DNA of 30,334 nt from Cellvibrionales bacterium UBA1969 (GTDB lineage Bacteria > Pseudomonadota > Gammaproteobacteria > Pseudomonadales > UBA7434). The DNA lies in assembly GCA_002339085.1 (NCBI GenBank), contig DDDX01000073.1:46854-77187 (forward strand), read 5' to 3'. Shown here in pieces: positions 8,478 to 16,116 of this stretch. Under the pieces are notes generated by a model. The model was not told where the DNA came from and searched no databases. It saw only the letters and a list, made by a program, of their open reading frames with translations. A program made the position numbers and the translations under genes. Positions within the stretch are counted from its first letter, which is position 1. Each line of letters opens with the position of its first letter.

Positions 8478-8570
8478 GTGCCGGATAAATATTCCGTCAT
8501 AAGAACTCTGAACAAAATAGTCATTAAATATATTGACATGACTTTTTTAGTTGCGTATTATTCATTCAAG
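8478..8570 (+). repeat. Diverged duplicated upstream segment, copy 2
   Basis: The segment starts GTGCCGGATAAA and repeats the order of blocks seen at 7758-7850 (CGTCA, GAAC, CTGA, TTGAC, TTGC). It contains the promoter at 8533-8561. The shared spacing points to duplication followed by divergence, not chance. Confidence 0.55.
8533..8561 (+). promoter_or_regulatory. Near-consensus sigma-70 promoter
   Basis: The -35 TTGACA (8533-8538) and -10 TATTAT (8556-8561) are separated by exactly 17 bases. Only one base of the two hexamers departs from consensus. Transcription would begin near 8568, giving a leader of about 120 bases before the first exported-protein gene. Confidence 0.7.
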
Positions 8571-8690
8571 TCCTGTAATATTTTTACAGGCTAGCTAGAA
8601 TATCTAGTTAAAGTTGACTAACCCCCCTTGGATCAACTGCTAAATTCATCCTGGAAGAAAGACTTCTGCCTCTAGGCTTTGGTTACAGGA

Positions 8691-9404
8691 ATGAGTTTAT
8701 TATCTTTGATCCTTCCAGATCAAAAGCTTCTCAAAATCATTTTATTCTCTTTTATCGAGATTATTTCTTTCCCGTTTAATCATGCGCACGCTAACTTTAT
8801 TTCATTAGCTACTGAAGAAATTCGTGACCTTGAGCAGGTGGGGCCGGGCGTTTCACCGATCACCAATGATGCAACCTCCGTTTTAACTAACTACACATTG
8901 GACGGGGCAACTTTTCTAAGTTTTTGGTTGTTCAACAGCGACGGTCAAAATAGTGCATCAATCCAAACTCCTATTGGATGGACAGCTAATTGGGAAAATT
9001 TTAATTCCTTTCAGCAACAGATTATAAACCGAGATGAAAGTCCATGGAGTTTTAAAGCGACCTTATACGATGGCGTTGCTGAATATGAATCCGATGCATT
9101 ACTGCTATCAGGAATTTATGGTGATCAGATTATTCCAGGTGAGAGCGAGGGGACGTTGTTTATTGATTTGTCTTCTGCGCATAAAGAACAAATTCAATGG
9201 GTCAGATTTTCAGTTTCAGGCAATTTACCGGTTAGGAATTATGATCGAGTAGTTGAGTATGAAATTAAGGTTCAGTTTGGTGATATTAATGAAGTTCCTC
9301 TTCCGTCTAGTTTTTTCCTCTTTCTAAGTGGGCTATTTATCTTAAATATAAAAAAATTTTCCATTTCGATATCTAATGGGAAATTGAGGCTTGAGACATG
9401 CTAA
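8691..9404 (+). CDS. Exported protein with VPLP/PEP-CTERM-like sorting tail (1)
   Basis: The function is not recognised. From ATG 8691 the product is 237 aa; TTG 8679 is an alternative start. A hydrophobic segment ending HAHA near residue 33 looks like a signal peptide. The body is rich in Asp, Asn, Ser and aromatic residues and probably beta-stranded. The C-terminus carries EVPLPSSFFLFLSGLFILN followed by a basic stretch (KKFS), the layout of a VPLP/PEP-CTERM sorting signal read by an exosortase. About 15 extra residues follow the signal. It shares a layout and scattered identities (ESPWSF against DNPWSF, VSGNLP against VSGDVP, FG...EVPLP) with the next gene, so the two are paralogues. The genes overlap by 7 bases (ATGCTAA). 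No exosortase is in the window. Confidence 0.75.
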   Translation: MSLLSLILPDQKLLKIILFSFIEIISFPFNHAHANFISLATEEIRDLEQVGPGVSPITNDATSVLTNYTLDGATFLSFWLFNSDGQNSASIQTPIGWTANWENFNSFQQQIINRDESPWSFKATLYDGVAEYESDALLLSGIYGDQIIPGESEGTLFIDLSSAHKEQIQWVRFSVSGNLPVRNYDRVVEYEIKVQFGDINEVPLPSSFFLFLSGLFILNIKKFSISISNGKLRLETC

Positions 9405-10042
9405 TAATAAAATTATTTCTTACTAATGCATACACCTTTTTGAGAAGATCTACTTTTTCTTTAATAATTCTTTTTTGCGTTAACCTTACACATGCATCTG
9501 TTATCATACTCCCTTTAGAAGAAATATTAGAATTTGATCAAATTAATATAAGCAATAATGATGGCTTTTCATTTCCAACTCATCATGATGAAAATGGAGT
9601 TATTTTTGTAACTTATTTTGTTTTACAGGGAGGTTATGCATCAGCAGATGTCGGGAAAGTAAACGCTTTATACGATTGGTCAGGATTTGATTTTTATGAC
9701 CAATCAATCTTTAACTATGATGATAACCCTTGGTCTTTCTCAGTTTCTGTTAAAGATATAGCAGGAAATATTGTAAGTTCTGATACAGTTGAAATCGCGC
9801 AATTTGATAATAATGTTTTCTCTTTGAGCTTACTTCCTTTGACGTCTAGAGAAATAATTGATGACGTTTGGGTGACAGTCTCCGGAGATGTTCCATTACC
9901 AAATTCTGGAAATGATGCTGTTACTGAATGGGAATTAAGTTTCGGTTTAGGCAGTGCTGCAGAGGTCCCTTTGCCACCGGCATCATTTCTTTATATTGCG
10001 GCTATAAGTGGTTTTGTTTTAGCAAGAAGGCCTAATATCTAG
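9398..10042 (+). CDS. Exported protein with VPLP/PEP-CTERM-like sorting tail (2)
   Basis: The product has 214 aa. The signal peptide (STFSLIILFCVNLTHA) ends near residue 34. The body is acidic and Asn-rich with no known enzyme motif. The C-terminal EVPLPPASFLYIAAISGF is followed at once by ARRPNI, a classic tripartite tail of VPLP motif, hydrophobic span and basic end. In known PEP-CTERM systems such proteins are processed at the inner membrane and exported to the exopolysaccharide matrix or surface. That role is inferred here. It overlaps the preceding paralogue by 7 bases, implying translational coupling and perhaps joint assembly. A long hairpin follows the stop. Confidence 0.78.
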   Translation: MLIIKLFLTNAYTFLRRSTFSLIILFCVNLTHASVIILPLEEILEFDQINISNNDGFSFPTHHDENGVIFVTYFVLQGGYASADVGKVNALYDWSGFDFYDQSIFNYDDNPWSFSVSVKDIAGNIVSSDTVEIAQFDNNVFSLSLLPLTSREIIDDVWVTVSGDVPLPNSGNDAVTEWELSFGLGSAAEVPLPPASFLYIAAISGFVLARRPNI

Positions 10043-10049
10043 GTTTTAT

Positions 10050-10109
10050 ACTGAACTGAATGCTGTTTCTAAAAGCACCCCTTGCTTGCGAAACGGTATT
10101 CAGTTCAGT
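10050..10109. terminator. Long two-tier hairpin between convergent genes
   Basis: Perfect 12-bp arms ACTGAACTGAAT (10050-10061) and ATTCAGTTCAGT (10098-10109) enclose a second stem, GCTGTTTC with GAAACGGT (two mismatches), and an innermost AAGC/GCTT. The position, between the stops of the plus-strand pair and the minus-strand operon, suits a bidirectional terminator. The tail TTCTTTATCC is a weak T-run, so efficiency is uncertain. Confidence 0.6.
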
Positions 10110-10143
10110 TCTTTATCCAATCATTCCTTTTAAACAAGTTATC

Positions 10144-11505
10144 TTAATACTGTCTAAATCTTCTTTGCACATGTTCTTGTCGGATACGAATAATCTCTTT
10201 CCTTTCACTTGTGGTCACTCTGGACGTATCCTTAGGTAAATGCTGATTAATATCGGAAAAATTAACTTTGGTTACTTTTAGGGTTGGCAACTCATTAGGT
10301 TCATCAGTATAAGCCCACCGCTGGCTCAACATACCTGTATAGTGGCCGGTCGTATCGAGCCAGTTTTGAACCCCGGGATCTTGGTGGGCAATGACATAAC
10401 GAACTTTACCGTCGCTATCGATAGCCGCTTGCAAATTATTTAAGCTCGATTGATAGTTAGCGTAATCGAATGATTCGCCCCAAATATTATTTAAATTGAT
10501 TCCCGTGTAATTGGGTTTCACAGGGATAGTCTGTTCGATAATGAGTGCTTCCTCATCTTCTAAAACATACATGCCACCTGAGTAGATATTCGTGGCTTGA
10601 GCCGCGCCGACTTGTGCGGTCGGAGGCGCAGGTTGATTAGGTTGGTTGGGTGCCGGAAAGGCCACCGGTGTTTTGACCGGGCTGTCACCGTAACCATCCA
10701 AAATAGTTGCAAAAAAATCATTCCAGAAGCGCATTTGCGCGTTGACTAAGTCACCGACTCTAGCAAGATTCGCTTTGACTTGATCGACAGACAAGGGAGG
10801 CTGAGGTTCGCCCACTTTATCTAAGCGAACAATATGGATATCGAGTGATTGTTCGGTTTCCCAGTTGGCAAATAATTCCCGACAGATAATATAGTTGCAG
10901 GTTTGTTCTTGTCCCTTATGAGCAGTTTTAGTGCAAATAAAATTACCTTGATGGCCTTGTGGTTTTTCTGGCGCGACTAATATCTCGAAACTGCCGTCGA
11001 CATCAATTTGTAATTGTGATCCATCCAATGAGCCACCGTTATTGGTAGTAGCGGGGGTCAATTCAGCCAGTTCACCGCTGTCACCCGTGTAGTGAGTGAT
11101 GGCAGTAAAAATCACATACCAAGGTGCGCTTTTATCTTGCTGTTTTTTTCCTTGCCAGTGCCGGAAATCTGCCGCTTTGCAGCGAATGCGGTAGCTAGCT
11201 TCGCCGTCGATAGCGGCACTTAAATAAAGATTATCTGAATTGTCCCAAGTCGATTTGTTAATGGTCTGAATAGCGCGTCTAAAATAAGGGAAGTCAACGT
11301 CTTCCGCAAAAGCTCTTTCATATGCTGCAAAGGTATAGCCGGATAAATATCGATAGCCTTCAGCTAAGTTTCTTGCCGTGGCCGGCGGTGGTTTTAGCGC
11401 GGGATCGTCAATAGCCTCACGCGCCTTCGCTAATTTTTCTAGAGTCGAGCTAAATGAATCCTGCAATTCATTTTTTGCTTGCGGATCGATTTCAATGGAA
11501 TCCAT
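10144..11505 (-). CDS. DUF1214-like protein of unknown function
   Basis: The product has 453 aa and no signal peptide or membrane segment. Two conserved-looking parts are visible. The N-terminal one (AEGYRYLSGY..., then DNSDNLYLSAAIDGEASYRIR near 90-110) and a C-terminal one (VRYVIAHQDPGVQNWLDTTGH... RW near 362-390) recall DUF1214-type proteins often found in terpenoid or steroid catabolic regions. I am only moderately sure of that family. A Pro/Gln-rich linker (PAPNQPNQPAPPTAQ) near 280-300 separates the halves. It is the last gene of a minus-strand operon after the esterase and the NTF2-like gene, 62 bases from the latter. The ribosome site is weak (GAGAAAG). Confidence 0.7.
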   Translation of the reverse strand: MDSIEIDPQAKNELQDSFSSTLEKLAKAREAIDDPALKPPPATARNLAEGYRYLSGYTFAAYERAFAEDVDFPYFRRAIQTINKSTWDNSDNLYLSAAIDGEASYRIRCKAADFRHWQGKKQQDKSAPWYVIFTAITHYTGDSGELAELTPATTNNGGSLDGSQLQIDVDGSFEILVAPEKPQGHQGNFICTKTAHKGQEQTCNYIICRELFANWETEQSLDIHIVRLDKVGEPQPPLSVDQVKANLARVGDLVNAQMRFWNDFFATILDGYGDSPVKTPVAFPAPNQPNQPAPPTAQVGAAQATNIYSGGMYVLEDEEALIIEQTIPVKPNYTGINLNNIWGESFDYANYQSSLNNLQAAIDSDGKVRYVIAHQDPGVQNWLDTTGHYTGMLSQRWAYTDEPNELPTLKVTKVNFSDINQHLPKDTSRVTTSERKEIIRIRQEHVQRRFRQY

Positions 11506-11567
11506 GGTTGCTTTCTCGCGATTAAGTAGTAGAGCGTTTAAAGAAAAAAACCTTCGAGTCGATGGTC

Positions 11568-11993
11568 TTAAAAAATATCATTAATCAACTCATCAAACTC
11601 CCAGAAGGCTCTTAGGGATAATACTTTACCGTCGTCATCAACCTTATAGACCATCACTAGCTCACAGCGAGTCACGGATCCGTCTTCTGTTTTACCTGTA
11701 ATAGTGCCAACGTTAGCGCACTCATTGCCACAGGCGAAGCTCTCTCGAATATGAAAATGCGTATTGCTATTGGCAATCACATTGTCGTAAAAAGCGGTGA
11801 TTTTTTCTATGCCTTGATGGCCATCGCCTTCGGGGTTAAGAGGCGATACGCCGACCGGATCTTCAATGATACCGTCGGGATGCCACATCGACAGCCAACT
11901 TTCACGGTCTTTACTTTCAACTGCTTGAATAGACTTCATCGAGGCAGTTCTAGCCGGATGGGGTTTAGCGTTTTCTAATACAGAGATAGACAT
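11568..11993 (-). CDS. NTF2/SnoaL-like protein
   Basis: This protein of 141 aa has the cone-shaped NTF2 pattern: helix (KSIQAVESKDRESWLSMWHPDGIIEDPVG), a middle helix with GIEKITAFYDNVI, then strands and a closing FWEFDELINDIF. The family includes ketosteroid isomerases, SnoaL cyclases and epoxide hydrolases, and the exact reaction cannot be read. GAGGA sits 6 bases before ATG 11993. It lies 32 bases after the esterase, so they are one operon. It is one of three NTF2-like proteins in the window. Confidence 0.8.
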   Translation of the reverse strand: MSISVLENAKPHPARTASMKSIQAVESKDRESWLSMWHPDGIIEDPVGVSPLNPEGDGHQGIEKITAFYDNVIANSNTHFHIRESFACGNECANVGTITGKTEDGSVTRCELVMVYKVDDDGKVLSLRAFWEFDELINDIF

Positions 11994-12025
11994 ATTGATT
12001 CCTCTATGGGCTTTGAATGAGTTAT

Positions 12026-12979
12026 TTAGAGCTTAAAGTGCTTTTCAAAGAAATGAATAGTTTCTTGATTGGCTTGCTGGCCTTCGGGCATTGCCATAAA
12101 GCCATGCCACATGGCTTCAAAAACATGTAACTCAGCTTCAATATTGGCTTCACGTAATCGCCTGTGTAAGCGAACGGTGCAGCTAAGTAATAAATCTCGA
12201 GTGCCAGTGATCAGAATACTGGGTGGAAAGCCTGTGCTGTAATCAGCATACACAGGGGATACTAATGGATGATAGAACCCGGCTTCGCCGGCATATATAT
12301 CGGCCATATGGCCTAACCACCCATCATAGCTACTTAAAACAGGATCAACGCCGTGATTACTAAAATAGCTGTCACCAATTTTATTCAGATCAGACCATGG
12401 TGTGTTTAAGGCAAGGCAAGCGGGCATGGGTAAACCTTGATCTCTTGCCTGCAGAGTCACTGCAGCGCTAAGGCCACCACCTGCGGATGCGCCAAACAGG
12501 CCGATATTTTCTGCGCCGTATTCTGTTAGTAGCGATTGATACACGGCTAAGCCATCATCCACAGCAGCTGGGAAGGGATGGTGTGGCGGCATACGATAAT
12601 CGACTGATATAACCTTGAACTGGCCTGCTAATGCCATGCCTACTGCTTCCATAATACTTTGGTCGCCGCCTAACATGACATAGCCGCCACCGTGAAGATT
12701 AACCAGTATTTTATCTTTTTTATTTTCCGGTAATGTTTTTGGTGTAATGATTCTAACGGTTACCCCTGCAATGATTGTTTTTTCGATAGTAACGTCAGGG
12801 GAGGACGTTACAGCTTCAACAAAGGGCGCGTAGTTAGCGTTACTCGCTTCTACAAAGGACAGCCATTCCTCGGTTGATTGCGGCGCAGGATCGTGTTCTG
12901 CGGTAGTTATGGCGGGCGTTAAAAAATCTTGTGCTTCCTGACTGATATGGTGAGGGATAGGCATTTTGGGATTCGACAT
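12026..12979 (-). CDS. Alpha/beta hydrolase, hormone-sensitive-lipase type esterase
   Basis: The product has 317 aa with all HSL-family marks: the oxyanion motif HGGGY at 96-100, nucleophile elbow GASAGG with Ser165, Asp262 in GTRD and His292 in WHGFM. It should hydrolyse short acyl or lactone esters in the cytoplasm, since no signal peptide is seen. AAGGA lies upstream of ATG 12979. It is the first gene of the operon esterase, NTF2-like, DUF1214-like. An imperfect 22-bp palindrome about 60 bases upstream may be the operator of this operon. Confidence 0.92.
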   Translation of the reverse strand: MSNPKMPIPHHISQEAQDFLTPAITTAEHDPAPQSTEEWLSFVEASNANYAPFVEAVTSSPDVTIEKTIIAGVTVRIITPKTLPENKKDKILVNLHGGGYVMLGGDQSIMEAVGMALAGQFKVISVDYRMPPHHPFPAAVDDGLAVYQSLLTEYGAENIGLFGASAGGGLSAAVTLQARDQGLPMPACLALNTPWSDLNKIGDSYFSNHGVDPVLSSYDGWLGHMADIYAGEAGFYHPLVSPVYADYSTGFPPSILITGTRDLLLSCTVRLHRRLREANIEAELHVFEAMWHGFMAMPEGQQANQETIHFFEKHFKL

Positions 12980-13038
12980 AATGATATCCTTGCTAAAAGG
13001 TCTGTTATTAGAATGTTTTTGACCAACAGTCTTAAGGA

Positions 13039-13060
13039 TAAGGCTACCTAGCTAGGCTTA
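13039..13060. promoter_or_regulatory. 22-bp imperfect palindrome, candidate operator
   Basis: TAAGGCTACCTAGCTAGGCTTA is symmetric apart from two mismatched pairs and has the perfect core CCTAGCTAGG (13047-13056). It sits about 60 bases upstream of the esterase start, where a repressor of the minus-strand operon could bind. Confidence 0.45.
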
Positions 13061-13328
13061 TTGCTGTCAATAAGCTCGCGCTTAAAAACCTAAACCTGTG
13101 CAGGGTTTAATTATTCATGGTTAATCGAACCTGAATGGGTGATATTTTGCTTTTGCCAGATGGCATCATCAAAAATAATCCAACCATTATTGGCTTTTTT
13201 GACATGACATTACTGTGTTTTTATTTAAGCTGTGATGTGCATCTTATTTTTGGTGGAAATATAACCATAGCTAAGGTAATTAACAAGATCAATTTGCCAT
13301 TTTTAAGCATCAGAATTGTAAGATAAGG

Positions 13329-13388
13329 CTTAATGACTCCTCGAGCGAGTCATTAAGGGTAGGTACAAGCTTATTTCTACCCTTAATG
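13329..13388. other. Three-segment region forming two mutually exclusive hairpins
   Basis: Hairpin A pairs CTTAATGACTC (13329-13339) with GAGTCATTAAG (13347-13357) around a 7-base loop. Hairpin B pairs CATTAAGGGTAG (13351-13362) with CTACCCTTAATG (13377-13388) around 14 bases. Both stems are perfect, and both need 13351-13357, so only one can form at a time. It lies 20 bases beyond the stop of the minus-strand haem-protein gene. Neither stem is followed by a T-run on either strand, so an ordinary terminator is not evident. Confidence 0.65.
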
Positions 13389-13408
13389 TGATCAGAGTGG
13401 ATTATTCA

Positions 13409-15229
13409 TTAATGCACTCGACTTGTCCCCCCTATATTGACTTTAGGTAAGTGGGCTTTTCGCTCTTTGTCAAGTTCCATAATAGTCTTTGAGCTGGGGA
13501 TTATGAAATGCTTACCATCTGCTGATATCTCGACAGTAATAGCAGTATTACTATTTGGTTGAGTCGTGTCGTCTGTGTTATCAAGATTTAAATCTACATT
13601 TTCACTGATTATACTGTCAAGACCTACTAGACCTTGTTGCCGATTTTTTTCTGCACGCGAAAATGCTGTACTTTTTGAGCTTAATAAACTGTCAGGGTCA
13701 ATCGAACTGAGCGTTAGGCTGACCGATTTTTTTTCAGGTAGCACATCGATATCTGTATCGTTATAACTACCATTATTGTTGACTAGGAAGTCATCTTTAC
13801 TGATGAGTACGGGTGTCAAGCATGGCATGCAGCTATTGTCGAGATAGTTTTCAAAAATAGTTTCCCTCATGGGCAGAAAGTGATTTTCCAAGGCATCTGA
13901 AATACTAAAATGATCAGTTCCATTGACAATCTGTGTCGTGTCCTCAGTGATATGCACAAATCCTAAAGAATTAGGCCAAATTAATCCATCACCCAAGCTA
14001 TCAGAGTTGCTCAGTTGATGACAACCTGCGCAGCTTTGTGTCTTTGCTCTCGCTACAATATCACTGGGTGTTAAGTTACTGCCTAATATACCTAATTGGG
14101 TTTGTATCATATTAGAAAATGGACCGTTGCTATCAAAGTGTGTCGTGTAGTTACTTTCACTAAAGAAACCCTGTGCAGTACTTTGCCCACTGTTGTAGTT
14201 GTCCGGTATTGACATTGATATTTGATCAAGTTGTGTTTGATTTAAAGAACTGACCTCGCCAATAAAGTCCATCATAAAGGGCAGGGTTCGAGGATCGTTA
14301 AACTGCTCATTAAAGAGTTCGCCCCAAGGATTAATCTTAGTTGTCACAGGAATGAACTTAAGCGCTAGACTATTACCTTGTGGGCTCTGGAGTTCTGCCA
14401 GCTTAAATTCGCGTAATTGCCATTTTTGAGTATTATTGCCCGACAAAAACTGGTTAGTTCTAATTTGTCCAGTGCCAGGAGAAAAGTTCTCTACGCTAAT
14501 CACAGGTTCTATGTTAGATGAGGGGATGCCTTTTAAAAAAAACTGCCTGAGATTTTTTGCTCGCATTTTAGGTGATTGTATTTCTGACAAGTCAGCCCAA
14601 AACTTTGCAATTGCTCGACAGCCGTCCAATCCACAATTGGGTTTTGGGTTATCTAGCACAGCTTCAAAAATAATTAAATTTCGTTCTCCGCCATTGGTTT
14701 GGCCAGTTTTTCTCGCAAATACAATTCTATATTCGCCGCAGTTGGCGCCATTTGGCGGTGCGAGATCAAGTCGATTGACCAGTGCAATGGGAATATATTG
14801 TGCGCTAGAATTTTGATGAAAAGGATTGATGTTAATTTCATTACCCTCATTTCTTGGGCAGTCTAGCGGGAAGCCATTGAGTGTTGTTTGCCCCGTAGCA
14901 TTGACGGTGTCATCGCAATGAGGTCCTTGTGCCAGCGATGGGCCATTATTTTGCGTGTCCCACCATTGGTCCCATAATTGAGTAGGGGTTAAGTTAGGTA
15001 CACCGCTATCGGTAACCAATTTTTTCATTACCGAGTGCAATGAAACGGCTTTGCTCACCACAGCTTGCTCTGTCACCATGATTGATTTTCTCGGGTCAAC
15101 ATCATGTAAGCCAGGCGTAGGGCAATAGAGTGGCACCATTGCTCGGCTGTACTGGCTAAAACCAACAGCTACGATAGCCACTAAATAACTCGATAATAAT
15201 ATTTTTTTTAATGCAGTTGTGTTTAACAT
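13409..15229 (-). CDS. Exported protein with a single c-type haem motif
   Basis: The product has 606 aa and no family I recognise. An N-terminal signal peptide (hydrophobic to about residue 24, probable cleavage after SRA at 30) sends it to the periplasm or beyond. One CAGCH at about 400-404 should bind haem c. A nearby C-x2-C near 467-470 (SCMPC) has no His. Conserved-looking blocks include VNRLDLAPP near 151-159, EYRIVFARKTG near 166-176, and a region with paired Cys (NCGLDGC) near 198-204. The last 100 residues are polar and low in complexity. GGAG at 15238-15241 lies 8 bases before ATG 15229. It may carry electrons or be a catalytic haem protein; context does not decide. It is monocistronic and divergent from the DUF35-thiolase operon. 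Confidence 0.8.
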   Translation of the reverse strand: MLNTTALKKILLSSYLVAIVAVGFSQYSRAMVPLYCPTPGLHDVDPRKSIMVTEQAVVSKAVSLHSVMKKLVTDSGVPNLTPTQLWDQWWDTQNNGPSLAQGPHCDDTVNATGQTTLNGFPLDCPRNEGNEININPFHQNSSAQYIPIALVNRLDLAPPNGANCGEYRIVFARKTGQTNGGERNLIIFEAVLDNPKPNCGLDGCRAIAKFWADLSEIQSPKMRAKNLRQFFLKGIPSSNIEPVISVENFSPGTGQIRTNQFLSGNNTQKWQLREFKLAELQSPQGNSLALKFIPVTTKINPWGELFNEQFNDPRTLPFMMDFIGEVSSLNQTQLDQISMSIPDNYNSGQSTAQGFFSESNYTTHFDSNGPFSNMIQTQLGILGSNLTPSDIVARAKTQSCAGCHQLSNSDSLGDGLIWPNSLGFVHITEDTTQIVNGTDHFSISDALENHFLPMRETIFENYLDNSCMPCLTPVLISKDDFLVNNNGSYNDTDIDVLPEKKSVSLTLSSIDPDSLLSSKSTAFSRAEKNRQQGLVGLDSIISENVDLNLDNTDDTTQPNSNTAITVEISADGKHFIIPSSKTIMELDKERKAHLPKVNIGGTSRVH

Positions 15230-15649
15230 ACGCTTTACTCCTCGTTATCGAATAGCATTTTATTTTTTGCTCGTTCAACATATCGTGAGCTGATTATTAA
15301 GACTCAATCTTAGTGGTTAGGTGTATTAAAAATATATCGCTAACAGTTCCATTCTGTATCAAGATGTAATAGCTTGGTTTTTTTGATGTTTGGGCTTGAG
15401 GGTGGTTGATTTTATTTAGTTTTTTTGTTGGTCTAGAGCATATTGGCTCAAAAATCCTATGCCTCAACGGATCTTCTTATGGTTCCATGACAACTTTTCT
15501 ATGATTTTGATTGCATGTTGATAATCTTTGTTACATCTGGTTACTCTTTGCCTTTTAAATTGATTAAACCTTAAGACAGTTTAATTGGTTTTTGATAGCG
15601 TTGGTTCTTGGTTTGCCATAATCTTTACTTTGAATTAATTCATTGGTAA
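15230..15649. other. Divergent promoter region, haem protein / DUF35 operon
   Basis: About 420 bases with no supported gene. They must hold the promoters for the minus-strand haem-protein gene and the plus-strand DUF35-thiolase operon. The only clear symmetric element is the inverted repeat at 15563-15585. Several T-rich runs (15375-15440) are present without a stem. Confidence 0.5.
15563..15585. promoter_or_regulatory. Inverted repeat ATTAAAC-N9-GTTTAAT
   Basis: Perfect 7-bp arms at 15563-15569 and 15579-15585 have centres 16 bases apart. The element lies about 65 bases before the first DUF35 gene. This is a plausible operator for a dimeric regulator; the regulator is not in the window. Confidence 0.4.
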
Positions 15650-16111
15650 ATGTTTATGACTGTGCCAGACAATAGCTTGTTAGAGGCCGATTTCGAGCTG
15701 GGTTTTACTTATACTCGTTCTCCCGGCATTATTATTGGTAAATTTCTCGCTGCCTTAAAACAGCAAAAGATTTACGGCATACGTGCCAATGACGGTAGCG
15801 TATTGTTCCCTCCTACAGAATATGACCCACGCACGGCTGAATCACTTGATGATTTTGTGCCACTCAGTGATCGTGGGCGATTATTGTATTGGACTTGGAT
15901 TGATCAGCCTCGTGATCATCATCAAATGTCCCAGTCCTTTGCTTTTGCGATGATTCAGCTCGACGGCGCAGACGTGCCTTTTTTGCATCGCATGCTTGCA
16001 GACTCCCCTGAGCATCTAAGTTCAGGTATGGCAGTAAAGGTGCAATGGGCTGAAGAACGGCGCGGAGCCATAACCGATATTCATGGTTTCGTTTCGGCGA
16101 CGGGAGGGTAG
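15650..16111 (+). CDS. DUF35 OB-fold protein (1), zinc ribbon lost
   Basis: The product has 153 aa. The helix before the ribbon (IIIGKFLAALKQQKIYGIRA) and the OB-fold region (FAFAMIQLDGADVPFLHRML..., then GMAVKVQW) match DUF35/Zn-ribbon acyl-CoA-associated proteins, which partner with thiolase-superfamily enzymes. The ribbon segment GSVLFPPTEYDPRTAES keeps the PP motif but has no cysteine, so zinc is not expected. The start is ATG 15650, or ATG 15656 six bases on; neither has a clear ribosome site. It is the first of a four-gene operon with a second DUF35 and two thiolase-like genes, so it probably forms a complex with one of them. Confidence 0.8.
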   Translation: MFMTVPDNSLLEADFELGFTYTRSPGIIIGKFLAALKQQKIYGIRANDGSVLFPPTEYDPRTAESLDDFVPLSDRGRLLYWTWIDQPRDHHQMSQSFAFAMIQLDGADVPFLHRMLADSPEHLSSGMAVKVQWAEERRGAITDIHGFVSATGG

Positions 16112-16116
16112 TCATA

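Larger units (their letters stand above)
8264..8690. other. Long regulatory region before the exported-protein pair
   Basis: About 427 bases without a supported gene. From left to right it holds four CCAYAAS heptamers (8384-8426), an inverted repeat GAACCT-N11-AGGTTC (8429-8451), the second copy of the diverged repeat (8478-8570) with a near-consensus sigma-70 promoter, and an AGTTGA...TCAACT pair (8612-8638) in the leader. The amount of structure suggests tight control of the genes that follow. Confidence 0.55.
12980..13408. other. Intergenic region between the esterase and haem-protein genes
   Basis: The region holds the palindrome at 13039-13060 and the three-segment hairpin at 13329-13388. 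A 63-codon frame at 13135-13326 on the plus strand ends three bases before that hairpin. It lacks a ribosome site and any recognisable domain, so I do not annotate it as a gene. Confidence 0.5.

Noticed and set aside
8651..8670. Sigma-54 promoter before the exported-protein pair, as in some PEP-CTERM genes
   Set aside because: The GG and GC elements are 13 bases apart, not 10; a good sigma-70 promoter exists at 8533-8561.
10050..10109. Integron attC site
   Set aside because: The ends ACTGAAC and GTTCAGT differ from RYYYAAC and GTTRRRY by one base each, and there is no integrase or cassette array.
13135..13326. 63-codon frame on the plus strand before the three-segment hairpin
   Set aside because: No ribosome binding site and no domain; the only support is its position just before the hairpin.
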